A stretch of DNA of 64,000 nt from Nocardia vulneris (GTDB taxonomy: Bacteria; Actinomycetota; Actinomycetes; Mycobacteriales; Mycobacteriaceae). A program made the position numbers and the translations under genes. The notes below the pieces were generated by a model. The model had not been told where the DNA came from. It saw nothing but the letters and a program-made list of their open reading frames with translations, and searched no databases. Numbering within the stretch: the stretch's first letter is position 1; the number at the start of each line of letters is the position of its first letter. The stretch spans positions 48,390 through 112,389 of the forward strand of contig NZ_BDCI01000040.1 in NCBI RefSeq assembly GCF_001613425.1. Direction: 5' to 3'. This document shows positions 59,633-64,000 of the stretch, piece by piece.

Positions 59633-60861
59633 CCACGCGCAGGCTGCCGCGGCCCCGAGAACTCGCGCCGTTGATCAAATTCGAGCGTCCGTTCGGCGGC
59701 CGTGCGCGCAAACTCGCACGCGCCCAGACGATCTGGGATCTGCGCGAATTGGCTCGCAAGCGCACCCCGAAGGTCGCCTTCGACTACACCGACGGCGCTG
59801 CCGATGCCGAGATCAGCCTCGACCGGGCCCGAGAAGCGTTCGCGGACCTCGAGTTCCGGCCCACCATTCTGCGCAACGTCAGCTCCGCCGATACCTCGGT
59901 GCAGGTGCTCGGACGCACCGCCGCGCTGCCGTTCGGTATCGCGCCCACCGGATTCACCCGGATGATGCACACGGCGGGCGAGGCGGCCGGAGCACGGGCC
60001 GCCGAGCGGGCGGGAATTCCGTTCACGTTGTCCACCATGGGCACCACGGCCATCGAGGACGTCGCGGCCCTCACCGGTCCCGACGCGCGCAATTGGTTCC
60101 AGCTCTACATGTGGACCGATCGGGACCGTTCCATCGCACTGGTCGAACGCGCCGCACAGGCCGGTTTCGACACCCTCGTCGTCACCGTCGACGTGCCGGT
60201 GGCGGGCGCCAGACTGCGGGATGTGCGCAACGGCATGACGGTGCCGCCCTCGATCACCCTGTCCGGTGCGCTCGACGCACTGCGCCGCCCATGGTGGTGG
60301 TGGGATTTCCTCACCACCGAACCGTTGTCCTTCGCCTCCCTGGACCGCTGGTCGGGCACCGTCGCCGAATTGCTCGACTCGATGTTCGATCCCACCGTCA
60401 CCTTCGACGACCTCGCCTGGCTCCGCCAGCAGTGGCCCGGACGGCTACTGGTCAAGGGCGTGCAGACCGTCGACGACGCGAAACGGCTCGCCGGCCTCGG
60501 CGCCGACGGTGTCGTGCTGTCCAATCACGGTGGCCGGCAACTCGATCGCGCGCCGGTGCCGCTGCATCTGCTGCCCGCGGTGGTCCGCGAGGTGGGCGAC
60601 GACATGGAGATCCACCTTGACACCGGCATCATGCACGGCGCCGATATCGTCGCGGCCCTCGCCCTCGGCGCCCGCTTCACCCTGATCGGCCGCGCCTACC
60701 TCTACGGACTCATGGCCGGCGGCGAACCCGGCGTGGACCGCGCCATCGACATCCTGCGCACCCAGGTGCTGCGGACACTGAAGCTGCTGGGCGTGACCAG
60801 CATCGAGGAACTCGAGCCGGCGCACGTCCGGCTGCTCGAACGCTACCGCTCCCGCGAATGA
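59629..60861 (+). CDS. FMN-dependent L-lactate dehydrogenase (LldD2-like)
   Basis: A 410-residue alpha-hydroxy-acid oxidising flavoenzyme starting at the ATG overlapping the SDR stop. It has FDYTDGAADAE, LPFGIAPTGFTRMMH, WFQLYMW, VTVDVPVAGARLRD, Lys276 (LLVKGV), and the catalytic His300 and Arg303 in LSNHGGRQLD, like mycobacterial LldD2. It oxidises L-lactate to pyruvate and feeds electrons to quinones. In this locus it would consume the lactate released from L-fucose, joining the two halves of the pathway. Other hydroxy acids are possible but less likely by context. Confidence 0.88.
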   Translation: MTTRRLPRPRELAPLIKFERPFGGRARKLARAQTIWDLRELARKRTPKVAFDYTDGAADAEISLDRAREAFADLEFRPTILRNVSSADTSVQVLGRTAALPFGIAPTGFTRMMHTAGEAAGARAAERAGIPFTLSTMGTTAIEDVAALTGPDARNWFQLYMWTDRDRSIALVERAAQAGFDTLVVTVDVPVAGARLRDVRNGMTVPPSITLSGALDALRRPWWWWDFLTTEPLSFASLDRWSGTVAELLDSMFDPTVTFDDLAWLRQQWPGRLLVKGVQTVDDAKRLAGLGADGVVLSNHGGRQLDRAPVPLHLLPAVVREVGDDMEIHLDTGIMHGADIVAALALGARFTLIGRAYLYGLMAGGEPGVDRAIDILRTQVLRTLKLLGVTSIEELEPAHVRLLERYRSRE

Positions 60862-61925
60862 CGGTGGGCCGGCGCGGTGATCAGCGGCAGGTCCAGTGCG
60901 GTCATGATGCCCGCGGGCGCCCGCACGACCGCCGGGATCGCGTTGACGATGCGCATCGCGGTGGCCACCAGGGTGGCGTAATTGTGGTCGCCGTTGCGAC
61001 TCGAGGTGACCAGGTCCAGGGCGTAACTCGGCTCGCCCGTCAGCTCGACCCGATACGAGCCCTCCCGGTGCGCGGGCTGCGGCCAGTCCGGGCAGAGGTC
61101 GGGGTGCAGCCGGGTGATGTGTTCGAGCACCGTGACCGGGGTGTCGCCGACCATCCCGCGCACCTCGAAACGCAATGCGGCAGCTGAACCTTCGGGGATG
61201 TGTCCGGTGACGATATCGAAGGCATGCGGCGCAGGCACACGCTCGTAGGTCTCGGTGACGGCGTCGAGTTCGACGCCGATGCCCGCGGCCAGCTGGCGGA
61301 CCACACCACCCCAGGCGAGCGACAAGACACCGGGCTGCAACAACATCGGGATATCGTCGAGCGGTTTGCCGAAACCCATGATGTCGAACATGACTTCACG
61401 GTTGTCGTAGCTGGCGTAGTCGACGATCTCGATACAGCGCAGCTCATCGATGCGCAGGCAGGTGCCCGCCAAGGCCAGCGGCACCAGGTCGTTGGCGAAA
61501 CCGGGATCGATGCCGTTCACCCAGAGAGTCGAATTACCGTGTGCCGCAGCCTCTTGCACCGGCTTCAACAGTTCGTCGGGGACTACACCGTACGGGTACT
61601 GGAAGAACACCGGCGCGCACGCGACGACATTGACACCTGCGCGGAGAATCCGCTGCAGGTCCTGCACGGCCTCGAACAGGCGGTTGTCGGTCATCGAGCA
61701 GTAGACGACACAGTCCGGCCGGGTGGCGAGCAACGCGTCCGCGTCGGTCGTCGCCTGCACCCCCACCGAATGTTGCAGCCCGGCCAGCGTTCCCGCGTCC
61801 ACGCCCGCCTTCGATTCGCCGGACACCCAGACGCCGGTCAATTCGACGTCGGGATTGGCGATCACACCGGCCAGCGCGTGCCGGCCGACATTGCCTGTCC
61901 CCCACTGCACTACGCGATAAGTCAT
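60843..61925 (-). CDS. DapB-like NAD(P)-dependent oxidoreductase
   Basis: A 360-residue protein starting MTYRVVQWGTGNVGRHALAGVIANPDVELTGVWV, a Rossmann GTGNVG motif, with a dihydrodipicolinate-reductase-like N-terminus and the C-terminal domain of the 2,4-diaminopentanoate dehydrogenase-like family. Many mycobacterial and nocardial genomes carry several copies of unknown substrate. The 3' end overlaps the lactate dehydrogenase gene by 19 bases tail to tail. It is downstream of, and one base from, the SDR gene at 61927 and probably in its operon. Confidence 0.85.
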   Translation of the reverse strand: MTYRVVQWGTGNVGRHALAGVIANPDVELTGVWVSGESKAGVDAGTLAGLQHSVGVQATTDADALLATRPDCVVYCSMTDNRLFEAVQDLQRILRAGVNVVACAPVFFQYPYGVVPDELLKPVQEAAAHGNSTLWVNGIDPGFANDLVPLALAGTCLRIDELRCIEIVDYASYDNREVMFDIMGFGKPLDDIPMLLQPGVLSLAWGGVVRQLAAGIGVELDAVTETYERVPAPHAFDIVTGHIPEGSAAALRFEVRGMVGDTPVTVLEHITRLHPDLCPDWPQPAHREGSYRVELTGEPSYALDLVTSSRNGDHNYATLVATAMRIVNAIPAVVRAPAGIMTALDLPLITAPAHRHSRER

Positions 61926-61926
61926 G

Positions 61927-62718
61927 TCACAGATCCGGAATCGGGAGATGGAGGTTCGGGATGATCAAGCCACCGTCGGGTTCGATGACCTTACCGGTGA
62001 GATATTGGCCCGCAGGGGACACCAGATACAGGGCGGCCGCGGCGATGTCCTCGGGATCACCGATTCGTTGCAGCGGCGTCTTGGTCTCTAGCTCGGTGCG
62101 CATCGCCTCGTTGCCCGCGACGATCTCCAACGCGGAGGTCAGAATCGAGCCGGGTGCGATGGCATTCACGCGGATGCGCGGGTTCAGGTCCAGCGCAGCA
62201 AGTTTCGTGTAATGCGCCAGCGCCGCCTTGGCGGTGCCGTAGGCGGCGAACGCGCGACCGGGCAGCCTGCCCATGGTCGAGGTGATGTTGAGAATCGAAC
62301 CGCCGCCCGCGGTCTCCAGCATGCGCGGGACCGCGGCGCACACCAGTGCGTGCGCGTTGGTGACGTTGAAGTTGAACGCGTCGACCAGGGCCTGCGGCGT
62401 CGTATCGAGCAGGGTGCACGGCATCGCGCCGCCCACGTTGTTCACCACGATATCCAGCCTGCCGAAACGTTCCACCGCGGTCGCGGCCAACGCCGCAGTG
62501 GTGTCGAGATCGCTCAGGTCGGCCGGGACGACATGCGCCTGCCGTCCCGTCGCGGCCACCCGCCCGGCCGCCTCGTCCAACTGGCTCTTCGTGCGGGCCG
62601 CGATCACCACGTCCGCACCCGCCTCGGCGAAGGCCAGCGCGATCGCCGCCCCCAGGCCGCGACCGGCGCCGGTCACAATGGCGACCTGCCCGTCTATCCG
62701 GAACCGATCCAGGATCAT
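61927..62718 (-). CDS. Short-chain dehydrogenase/reductase
   Basis: A 263-residue classical SDR with GGAGGGAG before the ATG at 62718. It shows TGAGRGLGAAIALAFAEAGADVVIAART, NNVGGAMP (an unusual Asn-Asn-Val-Gly instead of NNAG), serine in NITSTMG and YGTAK. It probably acts on a keto or hydroxy lipid or steroid-like substrate together with the DapB-like enzyme. Transcription likely starts in the region with the 12-bp inverted repeat (62763-62802) that faces the divergent IclR gene. Confidence 0.88.
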   Translation of the reverse strand: MILDRFRIDGQVAIVTGAGRGLGAAIALAFAEAGADVVIAARTKSQLDEAAGRVAATGRQAHVVPADLSDLDTTAALAATAVERFGRLDIVVNNVGGAMPCTLLDTTPQALVDAFNFNVTNAHALVCAAVPRMLETAGGGSILNITSTMGRLPGRAFAAYGTAKAALAHYTKLAALDLNPRIRVNAIAPGSILTSALEIVAGNEAMRTELETKTPLQRIGDPEDIAAAALYLVSPAGQYLTGKVIEPDGGLIIPNLHLPIPDL

Positions 62719-62762
62719 TCGCGCTCCCTCCGATGCGGGGTCATACCCGCCGGAATCCGCAG

Positions 62763-62802
62763 GTGTCGAATATTCGACGCTCGTTGATCTAATATTCGAC
62801 AC
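62763..62802. promoter_or_regulatory. Perfect 12-bp inverted repeat, probable IclR operator
   Basis: GTGTCGAATATT (62763-62774) and AATATTCGACAC (62791-62802) are exact complements separated by 16 bases. The left half extends into the palindrome TCGAATATTCGA (62766-62777). The element lies between the divergent SDR (start 62718) and IclR gene (start 62844) and is AT-rich. IclR proteins often bind such paired sites as tetramers. Confidence 0.75.
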
Positions 62803-62843
62803 ATCGTAGGTTGCCCACCCGAGCAGAAACAAGAGGTTCCGTC

Positions 62844-63713
62844 ATGCCGGAACGGTCCGCGTCGCCGCCGACCCGCCGGGTCGTCGACATCGTCTCGCTG
62901 CTCACCACGGCGAACGAACCGATCGGTGTCGCGGGCATCGCCGAACGCCTCGGCATCGCCCGAGCCACCGCGACCGCGATACTCACCGAACTCGCCGCGG
63001 CAGGCTGGGTACGCCGAGACCCGCAGCGCGGCTATACCATCGGCCCCGAGCTGGCCGGATTATCCAGTGCCGCACTACCACCCGGCGTCGGCGAGGTACT
63101 CGCCGCGCTCGCCGCCCGCACCGGATTCGGCGCCACCTTCAGCCGGATCGAACCCGATCGGCTCACCGTCCTCGACATCCGGCACGGGCACACCCGCGTC
63201 GTCCCCGGAATCCCGGTCGGACACCGGATTCCACTGCAATTCCCGGCCGGCGCCAGCGTCATGCCGTGGCGTCCGGCCGCCGAACAGAACACCTGGATCC
63301 GCACCGCCACCGGCGCCGACCGGCGCACCGCCGGCGCACTACTCACCCTCGTCCGCGCCCGCGGCGTCGCCGTCTTCCGTCCCCGCGCCGACGACGCGGG
63401 CTTGGTCGACCTCCTCGCCGACCTGCTCGGCGCCGTCGGAACCGAACTCCTGCAACCACATCTGCGCACCCGCGCCCTACGCCAACTGGCCGAACTCACC
63501 GCCCGCCCCTTCACCCGACCCGAACTAGACTCCCCCGACCCCCTCCCCCTCAGCTACCTCGCCGCCCCCGTCTTCGACCCCGCCGGCACCGCCACCCACG
63601 AAGTCCAACTAGGCCCCCTCCAACCCTCGACCACCAAACCCGAACGCGACGAATACATCTCAGCCGTAACCGAAGCCGCCCGCCACCTCACCACCACCCT
63701 CGCCGGCCCCTGA
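62844..63713 (+). CDS. IclR-family transcriptional regulator
   Basis: A 289-residue protein starting at the ATG at 62844, with AGAGG upstream. The winged helix is TRRVVDIVSLLTTANEPIGVAGIAERLGIARATATAILTELAAAGWVRRDPQRGYTIG. The C-terminal part is an IclR-type sensor with RIPLQFPAGASVMPWRP. It probably regulates the divergent SDR/DapB-like operon and itself through the inverted repeat just upstream. The coding end becomes very C-rich in third positions. Confidence 0.87.
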   Translation: MPERSASPPTRRVVDIVSLLTTANEPIGVAGIAERLGIARATATAILTELAAAGWVRRDPQRGYTIGPELAGLSSAALPPGVGEVLAALAARTGFGATFSRIEPDRLTVLDIRHGHTRVVPGIPVGHRIPLQFPAGASVMPWRPAAEQNTWIRTATGADRRTAGALLTLVRARGVAVFRPRADDAGLVDLLADLLGAVGTELLQPHLRTRALRQLAELTARPFTRPELDSPDPLPLSYLAAPVFDPAGTATHEVQLGPLQPSTTKPERDEYISAVTEAARHLTTTLAGP

Positions 63714-64000
63714 CCCCACCAGCACACCCTTCCCACAACCTTCCTGGTGCTGCGCTTGCGTTCGGCCAGTGCACAGTTTCGTCGCCGCCAAGGACCACAC
63801 AGACGCAGACGGCCGCAAGGCCGCAAGGCCGCAAGGCCGCGGGGTCGTACAGCAACTGCGTGACCGAGTCACGTCGAAGGCCAACGCCACATGAGCGGAT
63901 AGGGCGCGCGCGAAACCCGATCGGCTACCCCACCGCCGAATACCTCACAGACTTTCCGTCCTGCTCACAGGGGATACAGCCGCTGTGAACCGTATGAACT
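63714..64000. other. Region without a recognised gene at the window end
   Basis: These 287 bases hold no open frame with a convincing start or family match. The only structure seen is the 8-base tandem repeat at 63811-63840. A gene may begin beyond the window. Confidence 0.6.
63811..63840 (+). repeat. Tandem repeat of GGCCGCAA
   Basis: The unit GGCCGCAA occurs three times in a row (63811-63834) followed by the partial unit GGCCGC (63835-63840). It lies outside genes, about 100 bases past the IclR stop. Such short tandem repeats can vary between strains by slippage. Confidence 0.8.

Noticed and set aside
1..64000. tRNA, rRNA, CRISPR, insertion sequences, attachment sites, phage genes
   Set aside because: No cloverleaf-like GTTCRA regions, regularly spaced repeats, transposase motifs or flanking terminal repeats were seen in reading. 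A tRNAscan or IS search would be decisive.

Overview
The window looks like chromosome from a high-GC mycolic-acid actinomycete, most likely Nocardia or a close relative. The evidence is dense GC-rich coding with many ATGA/GTGA overlaps, an MspA-type outer-membrane porin, a cutinase-family enzyme, a two-domain AcrA1-like acyl-CoA reductase, an LldD2-type lactate dehydrogenase and many TetR, IclR and GntR regulators. I see no tRNA, rRNA, CRISPR array, insertion sequence or phage gene. The taxonomic call is inference from gene content, not from a marker gene.

1-24.4 kb is a cell-surface or extracellular polysaccharide locus. It opens with a sugar-modification block (partial C-methyltransferase, RfbF-like cytidylyltransferase, PIG-L deacetylase, sugar epimerase, and a second methyltransferase-like protein whose SAM-binding fold looks collapsed). 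An MspA porin follows, then a GT2 glycosyltransferase and a pyruvyl-transferase-family protein on the minus strand. After a TetR/Tat-oxidoreductase pair comes a tightly overlapping run: two GT4 glycosyltransferases, a Wzx-like flippase, a CgeB-like glycosyltransferase, a Wzy-like membrane protein, and a Wzz-like chain-length protein fused to a cytoplasmic domain that has lost its ATP-binding loop. A lipid-anchored beta-helix protein, a tandem GNAT protein, an SDR, a GSA-aminomutase-like aminotransferase and another GT4 enzyme close the locus. This is the Wzx/Wzy logic of polysaccharide assembly.

24.4-50.3 kb is mixed: secreted proteins (an EEP-family enzyme, a 5'-nucleotidase lipoprotein, a cutinase, a bacterial expansin, a beta-lactamase-like lipoprotein, an HNH nuclease), lipid and redox enzymes (acyl-CoA reductase, zinc alcohol dehydrogenase, KstD-like flavoprotein, acyl-CoA dehydrogenase), a stand-alone hemC, and several regulators, including a 1037-residue AAA ATPase.

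50.3-60.9 kb encodes what reads as a complete non-phosphorylative L-fucose pathway with its own ABC importer: AKR-type sugar dehydrogenase, COG3618 lactonase, enolase-superfamily L-fuconate dehydratase with the expected active-site residues, SDR dehydrogenase, FAH-type hydrolase yielding pyruvate and L-lactate, and an FMN lactate dehydrogenase. A FadR-type GntR regulator sits in the middle, and the palindrome ACATCGGATGT occurs at both divergent control points of the locus. The end of the window holds a DapB-like oxidoreductase and an SDR, divergent from an IclR regulator across a perfect 12-bp inverted repeat.
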